DNA of 64,000 nt from Prevotellaceae bacterium (GTDB taxonomy: Bacteria > Bacteroidota > Bacteroidia > Bacteroidales > Bacteroidaceae). Numbering within the stretch: the stretch's first letter is position 1; every line of letters starts with the position of its first letter. A program made the position numbers and the translations under genes. Positions 26,022-35,617 of the stretch are shown in pieces. The notes below the pieces were generated by a model. It saw only the letters and a program-made list of their open reading frames with translations. It did no database searches and was not told the origin of the DNA. The stretch lies in contig JAQYET010000060.1 of the NCBI GenBank assembly GCA_028723525.1, positions 1 through 64,000 on the forward strand, given 5' to 3'.

Positions 26022-27344
26022 ATGACAAGAAACATTATTTTCACAATGCTTTGCTTTCTAACCATAATTGGCAAAGTAAATGCACAGGAAAGGCGACTTA
26101 TCACACAAGATGAAGCCATTGCGAGGGCGTTGGAAGACAACCGACTTGCTCACATGGCACGCTTTGATGAGGAGAAAGCAATCCAAAACAGACGACAGAC
26201 AGAGGGTATGTTCCTACCTCAGGTATCGCTGAATTACAGTGGTATGGTGACAAACAACCCTCTCAATGCTTTTGGTTTCAATCTCCAGCAAGGCTCTGTA
26301 ACGCAGGACTCTTTCAATCCCGAGCTCCTCAATTCACCGGATGCTACACATCAATTTAGCACCAGTTTGGAAGTAAAAATACCAATACTGAACTTTGATT
26401 TGTTATATGCAAAAAAAGGTGCAAAGCATTTCGAGAATGCAACACGTCATCAGAGGCAATATATTTCCACCCAAATTTCCTATAACGTACACTACGCATA
26501 CACTGCACTTCAAATGGCATACCGTTCGGTTGAAGTGTTGGACTCCACATTGAATGACATGAAAACAATCAGTCAAAACGTCACAAACTTTTATAATGAA
26601 GGATTAGTACAGAAGTCTGATGTTATGAAAGCGGAGGTTGAGATGCGCTCTATCGAGAGTGCTTTGGCAATGGCTCGCAATTCCGTTTCAGACGCTTCCG
26701 ACCAGTTGAAACTTGCAATGGGAGAACCACTTGGCGGGAAAGATTACATGGTAACTCCACTACGACAAGAACGTAGCAATGCTTTGAAAAGAGACGCAAT
26801 GATAAGCATGCGCGACGACATATTGGCATTACAAGCCGGTTTGGATGCTTCAGAGGCTGCGGTTAAAGGAGCGCGCGCCGCATTGCTACCTCGCCTGAAT
26901 GCCTTTGGCTCCTATCAGTTCAACAGCCACAAAGTTCTTGGATTTGAAAAGGGTGCATATATGGCAGGAATAGTCCTGTCATGGAATATCTTCGATGGCA
27001 ACAACTCTCGCGCAAGACTTCGTGCTGCAACTGCCGAATACTCACGTATGCAGGAGGTTTATCAAGCAAAAGTAGATGGCAGCAGAGCTGAACTGTATGC
27101 CAATGTCAGAAAACTGGAACACTTGCAAGCCGAAATAGCACGTAGGGAAGCCTCCGTTGAACAGTCGGCAGAGGCTCTGCGGGTAATAACAAACCGTCAT
27201 GCTGAGGGACTTGACACCACAACCGACCTCCTCACTTCGCGCGCCACATTACTGCATCATCAACTTGAACAGGCAAAGGCAGTTATGAATTACAACATCG
27301 CTTATTATTATCAACAAATGCTTACCAAAACTTCAATAGAATGA
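26022..27344 (+). CDS. TolC-family outer-membrane efflux protein
   Basis: Forms the outer-membrane channel and periplasmic tunnel of a tripartite efflux pump. The 440 residues start with a signal peptide (IGKVNAQ, about residue 20), then two TolC-like repeats of long helices with the usual LTQDEAIARALEDN opening (here ITQDEAIARALEDN) and coiled-coil stretches (residues about 170-235 and 350-415). The ATG at 26022 is used because the promoter ends at 26004. Its stop overlaps the start of the adaptor gene by 4 bp (ATGA), a sign of translational coupling. Confidence 0.93.
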   Translation: MTRNIIFTMLCFLTIIGKVNAQERRLITQDEAIARALEDNRLAHMARFDEEKAIQNRRQTEGMFLPQVSLNYSGMVTNNPLNAFGFNLQQGSVTQDSFNPELLNSPDATHQFSTSLEVKIPILNFDLLYAKKGAKHFENATRHQRQYISTQISYNVHYAYTALQMAYRSVEVLDSTLNDMKTISQNVTNFYNEGLVQKSDVMKAEVEMRSIESALAMARNSVSDASDQLKLAMGEPLGGKDYMVTPLRQERSNALKRDAMISMRDDILALQAGLDASEAAVKGARAALLPRLNAFGSYQFNSHKVLGFEKGAYMAGIVLSWNIFDGNNSRARLRAATAEYSRMQEVYQAKVDGSRAELYANVRKLEHLQAEIARREASVEQSAEALRVITNRHAEGLDTTTDLLTSRATLLHHQLEQAKAVMNYNIAYYYQQMLTKTSIE

Positions 27345-28423
27345 AAAATATAAGAATGACAACCGTAATGACTTTATCAGTAGCCATGACGCTTTTAACT
27401 TCGTGCTCTGACGAGCAAAAGCAGGCAGAAACAGAGAAAATAACGACCGTTGAGGTGTATGCTCCCGGGCATTATGAGGCAGGAAATATCATCACGAGTG
27501 GTCGCATCGCTGCCGAGAATACCGCAATTATAGCAACACGAGTGATGGGATTTATTGATAAAATCTATGTCAATGAGGGTGACAAAGTAACAAAAGGGCA
27601 ACTTCTGCTGACGGTTAATAGTACCGATATTGCGGCACAACAGGCACGGGCACAGGCTGCATTGAATACTGCTATCGCCGCATATCAAATTGCAGAACGC
27701 GACTACAACAGGTACAGCAACTTGTATCAGCAAGGCAGCGCATCGGCAAAAGAACTCGAGCGTATGCAACTCGGCAAGACCTCCGCGGCGTCACAGGTGG
27801 AAATGGCAAGACAGTCTTTAAGAGAAATAAGCAACATGTTTTCATACACTCGCATCCATGCTCCATTCTCAGGAACGGTGACTAAAAAGATGATTGACGT
27901 GGGAAGCATGGCAAATCCGGGCATGCCACTCATGGCAATAGAACAGGGTGGCAGACTGAATGTCAGCGCAATGATTCCCGAGAGCATAGCAGGAAGCGTG
28001 GCAGAAGGCGATAGTGTCTCTGTTACGGTGAAGTCTGCCAATGTATCATTTGTGGGATTTGTTTCCGAACTCAGTCCTTCTGCAACAATGACAGGCGGAC
28101 AGTATGCTGCAAAAATAAGTTTTTCACAGGATATGTCATCGCGGTTGAAAAGCGGAATGTATGCCGACGTGGTAATACGCGGTAATAATGTGGGCAATAA
28201 CAACAACACACTGACAATAGAAAAGTCTTCTATCGTAAATCAAGGACAGTTGCAAGGGGTGTATGTTGTAAGTCCTCGAAACCGTGTGGTGCTGCGTTGG
28301 CTGCGATTGGGGCACGACGACGGCAACAGGGTTGAAGTTCTTTCGGGACTCAATTCAAAAGATCGCGTCGTTAGGTCTCCTCTCTCTACCATGAAGACCG
28401 GCGACAAAGTAACTATTAAATAA
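27341..28423 (+). CDS. RND efflux periplasmic adaptor lipoprotein
   Basis: Membrane-fusion protein joining the inner-membrane RND pump to TolC. The 360 residues start with a lipoprotein signal (LLTSC lipobox, Cys about 22), then the barrel-sandwich/lipoyl halves (GRIAAENTAIIATRVMGFID, INEGDKVTKGQLLLTV-type segment at about 75-90, and HAPFSGTVTKKMIDVGSMAN), a helical hairpin (about 100-150) and C-terminal beta-barrel and membrane-proximal domains (VVRSPLSTMKTGDKVTIK). Middle gene of the TolC-adaptor-RND operon, with 24 bp before the pump gene. Confidence 0.93.
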   Translation: MKNIRMTTVMTLSVAMTLLTSCSDEQKQAETEKITTVEVYAPGHYEAGNIITSGRIAAENTAIIATRVMGFIDKIYVNEGDKVTKGQLLLTVNSTDIAAQQARAQAALNTAIAAYQIAERDYNRYSNLYQQGSASAKELERMQLGKTSAASQVEMARQSLREISNMFSYTRIHAPFSGTVTKKMIDVGSMANPGMPLMAIEQGGRLNVSAMIPESIAGSVAEGDSVSVTVKSANVSFVGFVSELSPSATMTGGQYAAKISFSQDMSSRLKSGMYADVVIRGNNVGNNNNTLTIEKSSIVNQGQLQGVYVVSPRNRVVLRWLRLGHDDGNRVEVLSGLNSKDRVVRSPLSTMKTGDKVTIK

Positions 28424-28447
28424 CAACAACCAGACAATAGATATAAC

Positions 28448-31400
28448 ATGGAAAAAGGAATATCAGGCAAGATTGCAGGAGTTTTCTTACAATCGAAACT
28501 CAGTCTGCTCTTGGTGGTGGCGTTCCTGCTATTGGGACTTTTCAGCGTGATTTCAATACCGCGCGAGGAAGAGCCACAGATTGACGTACCTATGGCAGAC
28601 ATGATGCTCGTATATCCCGGAGCATCGCCAAACGAGGTGGAACGAATCATTTCGGCACCGTTAGAGAAAGTGTTGTCTAACATAAAAGGTGTTGAGAACG
28701 TCTTTTCCACGTCGATGGACGGAATGGCTATGGTCACAGTGCAGTTTCATGTGGGTGAAGACGTTGAACGCTCTATCGTGAAACTCTACAACGAGGTTAT
28801 GAAGAACATGGATCAAATGCCGCTGGGCGTTACGATGCCTCTGATAAAGACCCGTTCGATTGACGATGTTCCTTCAATGTCGATTACACTTTGGGGCAAA
28901 GACGATGGCTACGCATTGCGACAGGTTGCGGAAGAAGTTGCAGACCGCTTGAAACGTGTTCCCGACGTGGCTCAAGTAAAAATAACAGGTGGCAGGAAAC
29001 GTGAGGTGCGCATAGAGCCTGACCGTGAGAAGATGTCAGAGGCTGGTTTGTCAATCGGCAGCATTGCACAGGCTCTTCGCGGGGAGAACGTAAGGAGCGA
29101 AAGTGGTGATTTACCCGTGAACGGTAGCGTAATGAAGGTTTACACCGGAGGTTTCTTCAGTACTGTAGATGAGCTCCGCAATACAATTATCGGAGTTTCC
29201 GGTGATATGCCTGTCTATCTGCATCAAGTGGCAACAATAACCGAGGGGGCATCGCTTCCGTCACAATATGTGTCGTTCGGTTATGGTAATGCGTTGAAGT
29301 CTTCACGCGTTTCCTTCCCCGGCGACTACCCTGCAGTTACACTGTCGATAGCCAAGACCAAAGGTAGTGATGCCATGCAGTTGGCTGAGTCTGTAAAAGA
29401 AAAAGTTGCTCAGATGCAAGGCAACATTATCACGGATGACATCAACGTGAACATAACACGCGACTATGGTGCAACGGCATCACACAAAGTGTCCGAACTG
29501 CTTATACATCTGCTGTTCGCAATCTTCGCAGTAACGCTCTTTGTCATGCTCGCAATGGGCTGGCGAGGCGGATTAGTGGTATTCTTATCCGTGCCAATAA
29601 CATTCGCGCTGACACTTTTCTCGTATTATTTTCTCGGTTACACGCTAAATCGCATCACACTGTTTGCATTGGTTTTCGTGACAGGTATCGTCACCGACGA
29701 CTCCATTGTGATTGCCGAGAACATGTATCGCCACTTCAAGATGGGTAAACTCTCACCTGTCAAGGCTGCCCTATTTGCAGTGAACGAAGTTGGAAATCCA
29801 ACGATATTGGCAACACTAACCGTGATTTTTGCAGTATTGCCAATGGCTTTTGTGTCAGGAATGATGGGACCATACATGAGTCCCATGCCAATAGGTGCTT
29901 CAATAGCAATGGCATTCTCGCTGTTTGCCGCACTCACTCTTACCCCATATTTCGGTTTTCTCTTCCTGCGTCACAAAGCGAAGAATGAGAAGATCGGCAA
30001 TGAGGAAGTTGCGGAAAGTTCTTCAGAACATACTAATGAGGACCTTGGAAATCACAATATGTTCTATCGTTTCTATGAAATGACTATGGTGCCATTGCTT
30101 GAGAGTCGCCGCAAGAGGTGGACATTCATGATTATTCTGGTTGTAGTGCTGTTGGCATCATTACTTCTCTTTCCCACGAAAGCTGTGCCTGTAAAGATAC
30201 TTCCGTCTGACAACAAGTCTGAATTTCAGATTATCGTTGACATGCCCGAGGGTACAACGCTTGAACAGACCAATGCTGTGGCACGCGAATTGGCTGCATA
30301 CGCAGGACAGGACAACGAGGTTGAGAACTATCAGATTTATAGTGGCACGGCTTCTCCAATCAGTTTCAACGGACTGGTACGCCACTATGACATGCGCTCC
30401 GGTAGCAACGTGGCTGACATTCTCGTGAACCTGACACCTAAAAGTGACCGCAGCGAACAGAGCCACGACATTGCACGCCGCATGAGAGAGCCTCTGCAGA
30501 ATATCGGAAAACGCTATGGAGCAAACGTAAAGGTGGTGGAAATTCCACCCGGACCTCCGGTAATGTCAACCATTGTGGCAGAAATATATGGTCCCGATAC
30601 CAACGAACAGCACAGAATTGCCGACAAGATGATGAATATTTTATCGGAAACTGACAATGTGGTTGACGTTGATTGTAGCAGGGAAGATAATCACACTCAA
30701 CTTTCGATACGTATAAACAAACTGAAAGCGGCAACCTATGGTGCTAACACTGCAATGGCTGTGCAGGAGATGAGGGGTGCAGTTGCCGGAATGAACGTCG
30801 GAGTGATGCACAGCGCGACGGCACAGACACAGACCGAAATAAACATACGCTATCCCGAAATCACACGTTCATCAGTGGCTGACCTGCTCGCTCTTGCCAT
30901 ACCGACACAGGATGGGGGGAGTGTGAGACTTAGAGACATTGCCGACACCGTGACCACGGCGGCTCCGTACAGCATCTTTCGCAAAAATCAGAGACGCGTG
31001 GTGTATGTAACGGCAGAGGTGGCCGGCGACCCGGAAAGTCCTATATATGCCATGCTCGACATCTCGGAACGACTGAAAGAACTGCGCTCGACAGACGGAA
31101 ATGCGGTGGAAGAACTCTATGTCGGCATGCCTTCGGACTACGGTTACAGTCTGAAATGGGACGGCGAATGGAAGATCACTCATGAGGTTTTCCGCGACCT
31201 CGGAATGGCATTTGCTTTCGTTCTTGTGCTCATCTACATACTCATAGTAGGCTGGTCGGGCAATTTCGTCACACCATTGGTGCAGCTTTCGGTGATACCC
31301 CTTTCGTTAATAGGCATCATTATAGGACATTGGGTGATGGGAACATATTTCAGTGCACCGTCTATGATTGGTTTCATAGCTCTTGCCGGAATTATGGTGC

Positions 31401-31684
31401 GCAACTCTATACTGCTCATAGACTTTATAGACATGCGTATGCGACAGGGTGTTCCGCTGAAACAAGCCGTGATTGACTCATGCGCTGTGCGCACAATGCC
31501 AATTCTCCTCACTGCAGGAAGTGTGGTGCTCGGAGCATTCATAATTCTCTTCGACCCTATATTCCAAGGTCTTGCAATATCGCTGATGGGTGGAACCATA
31601 ACATCCACGATACTGACGCTTATAGTTGTTCCCCTACTCTACTACAAGCAGAAGAAAGGTAACGAAAAGAAGAAAGCCGAATGA
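28448..31684 (+). CDS. RND family efflux permease (AcrB/MexB-like, HAE type)
   Basis: Inner-membrane proton antiporter that expels drugs, detergents or bile-like compounds. The 1,078 residues show the RND plan: helix 1 (about 15-35), a large periplasmic loop, helices 2-6 (about 340-510) with the proton-relay region TGIVTDDSIVIAENMYRH (double Asp), a cytoplasmic linker, helix 7 (about 560-580), second periplasmic loop, and helices 8-12 to the end (GIMVRNSILLIDFIDMRMRQG). PREEEPQIDVP near residue 40 is typical of the AcrB/CzcA-like branch common in Bacteroidetes. Substrate cannot be told from sequence. A terminator follows at 31707-31737. Confidence 0.95.
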   Translation: MEKGISGKIAGVFLQSKLSLLLVVAFLLLGLFSVISIPREEEPQIDVPMADMMLVYPGASPNEVERIISAPLEKVLSNIKGVENVFSTSMDGMAMVTVQFHVGEDVERSIVKLYNEVMKNMDQMPLGVTMPLIKTRSIDDVPSMSITLWGKDDGYALRQVAEEVADRLKRVPDVAQVKITGGRKREVRIEPDREKMSEAGLSIGSIAQALRGENVRSESGDLPVNGSVMKVYTGGFFSTVDELRNTIIGVSGDMPVYLHQVATITEGASLPSQYVSFGYGNALKSSRVSFPGDYPAVTLSIAKTKGSDAMQLAESVKEKVAQMQGNIITDDINVNITRDYGATASHKVSELLIHLLFAIFAVTLFVMLAMGWRGGLVVFLSVPITFALTLFSYYFLGYTLNRITLFALVFVTGIVTDDSIVIAENMYRHFKMGKLSPVKAALFAVNEVGNPTILATLTVIFAVLPMAFVSGMMGPYMSPMPIGASIAMAFSLFAALTLTPYFGFLFLRHKAKNEKIGNEEVAESSSEHTNEDLGNHNMFYRFYEMTMVPLLESRRKRWTFMIILVVVLLASLLLFPTKAVPVKILPSDNKSEFQIIVDMPEGTTLEQTNAVARELAAYAGQDNEVENYQIYSGTASPISFNGLVRHYDMRSGSNVADILVNLTPKSDRSEQSHDIARRMREPLQNIGKRYGANVKVVEIPPGPPVMSTIVAEIYGPDTNEQHRIADKMMNILSETDNVVDVDCSREDNHTQLSIRINKLKAATYGANTAMAVQEMRGAVAGMNVGVMHSATAQTQTEINIRYPEITRSSVADLLALAIPTQDGGSVRLRDIADTVTTAAPYSIFRKNQRRVVYVTAEVAGDPESPIYAMLDISERLKELRSTDGNAVEELYVGMPSDYGYSLKWDGEWKITHEVFRDLGMAFAFVLVLIYILIVGWSGNFVTPLVQLSVIPLSLIGIIIGHWVMGTYFSAPSMIGFIALAGIMVRNSILLIDFIDMRMRQGVPLKQAVIDSCAVRTMPILLTAGSVVLGAFIILFDPIFQGLAISLMGGTITSTILTLIVVPLLYYKQKKGNEKKKAE

Positions 31685-31706
31685 TATTTCAAACATAACC
31701 GGCAAA

Positions 31707-31737
31707 GGGGCAGCACCAATACATCATGTGCTGCCCC
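31707..31737. terminator. Bidirectional terminator between the RND pump and the palmitoyltransferase
   Basis: GGGGCAGCAC (31707-31716) pairs with GTGCTGCCCC (31728-31737), an 11-nt loop; CTTGTTTTG follows. It serves the convergent genes on both sides. Confidence 0.85.
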
Positions 31738-31817
31738 CTTGTTTTGTAATATTGTCTCCGCAAGGTATCAGTGATTTCTCGTCTATCTGTCACTCAATCA
31801 TCAACACCTGTCGAAAA

Positions 31818-33008
31818 CTATTTTTTTATGATGCCTTGCTCTACGAAAATGGCTTTCAAAGCCTGTACGCCACGCTCCACCTGCTCCTCTGTATGGGTAG
31901 CCATCAGTGCGAAACGAACAAGCGTGTCCTGCGGCGCGCATGCCGGTGGGATTACCGGATTTATAAACACTCCGTTGTCAAAAGCCAGTTTGGTCACGAG
32001 GAATGTCTTCTCCACGTCGCGCACATAGAGCGGTATTATTGGGCTTTCGGTGTCTCCTATCTCGAAACCTTCTTCACGGAAACGGCGCAGGGCATATCGA
32101 GTCACTTGCCACAAACGTTCTATTCGTTCCGGTTCCTTTCGTATTATGTGCAACGCTTCCCTTGCTGCAGCTGTGGCAGATGGTGAGTTGCTGGCACTGA
32201 ATATATATGTGCGACAAGTGTGTCTAAGGAAGTTTATCGTGTCGAAATCGGCTGCCACGAAGCCTCCGATACTTGCAAGACTCTTAGAGAACGTGCCCAT
32301 TATCACGTCAACATCATCGGTAACGCCGTAATAATCGCATACACCGCGCCCTTCACGACCGAATACTCCAAGTCCGTGTGCTTCATCCACATATATGCTT
32401 GCATCATACTTCTTCTTCAGTTTCACTATTTCCGGAAGATTGGCAAGGTCGCCCTCCATTGAGAAAACACCGTCAACGACAATCATCTTGATAGATTCCG
32501 GACGACATTTCTGCAGTTGTTTCTCCAAATCTTCCATGTCGTTGTGCTTATATTTCAAGCAAGTGGCAAACGAGAGTCGCCTTCCGTCAACTATGGATGC
32601 GTGGTTGCGGTCATCACATATTATGTAGTCTTCGCGACCACATATACTTGCAAGCACACCTGAATTTACCGAAAAGCCGGTAGAGAATACCAAGGCTTCG
32701 TCCTTGCCCTCAAATTCAGCAAGTTCTTTTTCGAACTCCACGTGCAAATCAAGCGTTCCATTGAGGAAACGACTGCCTGCACAACCTGTGCCATACTGGT
32801 CGATTGCTGCTTTCGCTGCGGCCTCTACACGCGGGTCGCCGGTAAGTCCTGTATAAGCATTGCTCCCGAACATCAACACGTGATGACCACCCATCTCCAC
32901 CTCTGTGCCTTGTTTCCCAACAATTTCCCTAAAATAAGGATAGACGCCGAGGCTGATAAACTTCTGCGGGTCACGATATTTCTTGTACCTTTCTTGTAAT
33001 AGTCCCAT
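31818..33008 (-). CDS. spt: Serine palmitoyltransferase (alpha-oxoamine synthase family)
   Basis: PLP enzyme that condenses serine with an acyl-CoA to start sphingolipid synthesis. The 396 residues match the alpha-oxoamine synthase family (also KBL, BioF): GSNAYTGLTGDPRV, GSRFLNGTLDLHVEFE, VDEAHGLGVFGREGRGVCDY, and the PLP-lysine region GTFSKSLASIGGFVAAD. The opening MGLLQERYKKYRDP and VYPYFREI with EMGGHHVLMFGSNAY closely resembles the Bacteroides enzymes shown to be SPT, though databases often call them 2-amino-3-ketobutyrate CoA ligase. No threonine dehydrogenase gene is adjacent, which also argues against KBL. It diverges from a lipid kinase gene. Confidence 0.85.
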   Translation of the reverse strand: MGLLQERYKKYRDPQKFISLGVYPYFREIVGKQGTEVEMGGHHVLMFGSNAYTGLTGDPRVEAAAKAAIDQYGTGCAGSRFLNGTLDLHVEFEKELAEFEGKDEALVFSTGFSVNSGVLASICGREDYIICDDRNHASIVDGRRLSFATCLKYKHNDMEDLEKQLQKCRPESIKMIVVDGVFSMEGDLANLPEIVKLKKKYDASIYVDEAHGLGVFGREGRGVCDYYGVTDDVDVIMGTFSKSLASIGGFVAADFDTINFLRHTCRTYIFSASNSPSATAAAREALHIIRKEPERIERLWQVTRYALRRFREEGFEIGDTESPIIPLYVRDVEKTFLVTKLAFDNGVFINPVIPPACAPQDTLVRFALMATHTEEQVERGVQALKAIFVEQGIIKK

Positions 33009-33056
33009 TTATGTAATTTAAGAGTAGGTTCACTACCGATGTTTTAATTCAGGCTG

Positions 33057-33064
33057 CAAAGATA
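33057..33064 (-). promoter_or_regulatory. -7 box TATCTTTG for spt
   Basis: TATCTTTG on the minus strand predicts a leader of about 43 nt before the ATG at 33008. Confidence 0.65.
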
Positions 33065-33135
33065 CAAAAAAAAATATACCAAAGGCGTTTTTTGCTCGGA
33101 AAAGTGCGTTTTAATTAAATTTATAACCACATTTC

Positions 33136-33165
33136 TTGCGATTTAACCTATTTATGGTAATTTTG
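33136..33165 (+). promoter_or_regulatory. Promoter TTG-N19-TAATTTTG for the lipid kinase gene
   Basis: TTG (33136-33138) and TAATTTTG (33158-33165) are 19 bp apart. The ATG at 33178 follows about 7 nt after the predicted start, preceded by GGAAAAG. This rules out the longer frame beginning at 33136. Confidence 0.75.
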
Positions 33166-33177
33166 CAAGCGGAAAAG

Positions 33178-34200
33178 ATGAAGAAGAAAATCATATTCAT
33201 AATGAACCCGATTTCCGGTACTGTGAGCAAAACAGGGCTGCCTGAACTCATAGAACGAACCATCGACAAAGACAAATTCCAATATGAAATTGTCTTTACC
33301 GACTGGGCCGGGCATGCCACCGAACTTGCTGCAGATGCCGTAAGAAACGGTATCGACATCGTTGTCGCAGTGGGAGGAGACGGGACTGTGAATGAGATAG
33401 GACGGGCGTTGGTGCACACCGACACAGCAATGGCAATAGTGCCGTGCGGGTCGGGTAACGGACTGGCACGGCATCTGATGCTCCCGATGAGCCTTAAAAA
33501 GTCTGTCGAAACGATAAACCGCTGTGTAATACACGACCTTGACTACGGCGTGATTAACGGCATTCCGTTTTTCTGCACCTGCGGAATGGGCTTCGATGCT
33601 TTCGTAAGCATGAAATTCGCAGAAGCCGGTAAACGAGGACCTATAACATACGCCGAGAACGTGCTGCGCGAAGGACTTAGGTATAAGCCGGAGACATATA
33701 CAATAACCGACGGGGAAGGAACAAAGCGGCTCAAGGCTTTCCTGATAGCGTGTGCCAATGCGTCGCAATATGGCAACAATGCTTACATCGCACCGCAGGC
33801 TTCCATGAGCGACGGACTGCTTGATGTTATAATAATGGAGCCTTTCGATGTTTTCGATGCACCACAGATAAGCATGGACTTGTTTGCCAAAACGATAGGA
33901 AACAACAGTAAGATAAAGACGCTCAAGGCCGACAAACTGATTATAAGGAGGGAGAACGAAGGATATATTCATTTCGACGGCGACCCTATAATCACGGGGA
34001 AAGAAATAGAGATACACACCGAACACAAAGGAATAAAGATTGTAGTAAATCCCGATGCCGACAAGTCGAGGCGCACTCCGGCAAGGGTTGTGAATGCCAT
34101 AAGCGAGGCTTTCAATATGTTACGTGAAGACATCGACATCAATCGCCGCTCGATACTCGTGCTGAACAAGAAAATTTTGCGCCGCCTTAACAACCTGTAA
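33178..34200 (+). CDS. Diacylglycerol/sphingosine-kinase-family lipid kinase
   Basis: A 340-residue cytosolic or membrane-associated kinase with the DAGK catalytic domain: KKKIIFIMNPISG at the N-terminus, the nucleotide loop VAVGGDGTVNEIGRAL near residue 63, PCGSGNGLARHLMLP near residue 90, and C-terminal YIHFDGDPI. It phosphorylates a lipid alcohol; which one (diacylglycerol, sphingoid base, ceramide) is not readable. Divergence from the spt gene over 169 bp suggests a link with sphingolipid metabolism (inference). A tail of about 50 basic residues follows the core. Repeat island B begins 62 bp after its stop. Confidence 0.88.
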   Translation: MKKKIIFIMNPISGTVSKTGLPELIERTIDKDKFQYEIVFTDWAGHATELAADAVRNGIDIVVAVGGDGTVNEIGRALVHTDTAMAIVPCGSGNGLARHLMLPMSLKKSVETINRCVIHDLDYGVINGIPFFCTCGMGFDAFVSMKFAEAGKRGPITYAENVLREGLRYKPETYTITDGEGTKRLKAFLIACANASQYGNNAYIAPQASMSDGLLDVIIMEPFDVFDAPQISMDLFAKTIGNNSKIKTLKADKLIIRRENEGYIHFDGDPIITGKEIEIHTEHKGIKIVVNPDADKSRRTPARVVNAISEAFNMLREDIDINRRSILVLNKKILRRLNNL

Positions 34201-34262
34201 GATGTTCTGTCATGGCACACTACAGCATCATAGGGCATACAAGTTGCCATATAATGCAAACC

Positions 34263-34343
34263 AATTTCGGCGATTTTACTCAACAATTTCGGCGAAATTG
34301 ATTACCAAAATCGCCGAAATTGCATTGTAAAATCGCCGAAATC
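34263..34343. repeat. Island B: phased 22-bp palindrome array (4 units)
   Basis: Units start at 34263 (AATTTCGGCGATTTT), 34285 (AATTTCGGCGAAATT), 34307 (AAAATCGCCGAAATT) and 34329 (AAAATCGCCGAAATC), exactly 22 bp apart, with 7-bp spacers ACTCAAC, GATTACC and GCATTGT; the 7 bp before the first unit are GCAAACC. The array lies between the convergent ends of the lipid kinase and yggS genes, 34 bp from the latter. A related element GAAAGCAAATGTTAT sits in phase at 34351-34365. Confidence 0.92.
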
Positions 34344-34377
34344 ATATTCCGAAAGCAAATGTTATGGGTTGCGTTTG

Positions 34378-35052
34378 CTAATAAACACGAGGTCCGAAGA
34401 TAGTGGTTCCCACCCGTACCATAGTGGCACGGCACTCCACGGCAATGCCATAATCGTGACTCATCCCCCATGAACGCTCGCAGAAATGGTCGTCATCGGC
34501 GAAATACTCTGCCTTTATCTCGTCGAAGAAATCGGCTGCCATGAGCATTTCCCGCCTTATGGTTTCGGTGTCATCCACATTACTTGCCATCATCATCAGA
34601 CCGCAAATAGCCACATTTTTCAGTTCGCGCCATTCGCCCGAAGCAAGCATTGCACGGCAGTCTTCAAGCGAAAATCCATACTTTGTTTCCTCCTCGGCAA
34701 TGTGAAGTTCTATGAGTACCTTTATCACTCGGTTGTTCTTCTGCGCCTGCTTGTTTATTTCTTTAAGCAGTTTCAGCGAGTCAACGGCATCAATCATGGA
34801 TATGTATGGTGCGATATACTTCACCTTGTTGGTCTGCAGATGGCCGATGAAATGCCACTCTATGTCTTTTGGCAGGGCTTCAACCTTCTGTCTTATCTCC
34901 TGTTCGTGGCTCTCACCGAACAGACGTTGCCCTTCGTCGTATGCCTCTTTTATGTATTCGGTAGGATGATACTTGCTAACGGCAACGAGTTTTACGCCAA
35001 CGGGCAGTTTGTCTTTTACCTTCTTCAGGTGTTCTTTTACGTTGAAGTTCAT
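34378..35052 (-). CDS. yggS: YggS-family PLP homeostasis protein
   Basis: A pyridoxal-5'-phosphate-binding protein with an alanine-racemase-like barrel but no known catalytic activity; it buffers PLP and affects amino and keto acid balance. The 224 residues show LVAVSKYHPTEYIKEAY with the PLP lysine, FGESHEQEIRQKVEAL, EWHFIGHLQTNKVKYIAP, and SWGMSHDYGIAVECRATMVR near the end. It begins 5 bp after the DUF4494 gene, so the two are co-transcribed, the last genes of the leftward glycogen-containing block. Confidence 0.93.
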   Translation of the reverse strand: MNFNVKEHLKKVKDKLPVGVKLVAVSKYHPTEYIKEAYDEGQRLFGESHEQEIRQKVEALPKDIEWHFIGHLQTNKVKYIAPYISMIDAVDSLKLLKEINKQAQKNNRVIKVLIELHIAEEETKYGFSLEDCRAMLASGEWRELKNVAICGLMMMASNVDDTETIRREMLMAADFFDEIKAEYFADDDHFCERSWGMSHDYGIAVECRATMVRVGTTIFGPRVY

Positions 35053-35057
35053 GATTT

Positions 35058-35543
35058 CTACGCTTCTTCATGTTGTTCCTTATCCTCTTTACCGGTAGCC
35101 GCGGTGTATTCAAACACGTCCATTATGAGCGTTTCTGTCAGACCGACAACTACATAGTCGAGCATCGTGGTGCCCATTACAAGTTCTATGTTCTTCAGAG
35201 CCGACTGTAAAGATGAGCCTTGCACGAGATAGTTAACTGCTGTGCGCTTTTCCTTACCGCTCTTCTCGTCGAGAGTGATGAAGTTGAGTTTTGCCCTAAA
35301 CCATCTGTCGTCACTTGGGGCATCGCTGAAGAATATCTCATCATATGGTGTAGGACGTATGGAAACGACGTTAAACTCACCGCTTATATACGTTGACATC
35401 TCTTCCGTTATGCGCTGTTCAGCCTCAGTGAAGCTAAGCGCGTCCATCACATATAGTTCACTAACAAATTTCTGTTGCCCGTCTTCCATCACTTTTTCAA
35501 AACGGACTTTTGTTTCAAACCACTTGGTTGTTCTACTTCTCAT
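35058..35543 (-). CDS. DUF4494 domain protein
   Basis: A 161-residue soluble protein of the Bacteroidetes DUF4494 family, with WFETKVRFEKVMEDGQQKFV near the start, VMDALSFTEAEQRITEEM and a C-terminal acidic tail. The family is often next to yggS, as here (5-bp gap). No signal peptide, membrane helix or catalytic motif is visible, and no function is known. It starts 74 bp after the GH57 gene. Confidence 0.8.
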   Translation of the reverse strand: MRSRTTKWFETKVRFEKVMEDGQQKFVSELYVMDALSFTEAEQRITEEMSTYISGEFNVVSIRPTPYDEIFFSDAPSDDRWFRAKLNFITLDEKSGKEKRTAVNYLVQGSSLQSALKNIELVMGTTMLDYVVVGLTETLIMDVFEYTAATGKEDKEQHEEA

Positions 35544-35617
35544 ATTATTTTTATTGTTCGAAAAACACTTTAATCTTAAATCAAACGACTTTTTATAACA
35601 GACTGTAAATATATCTT

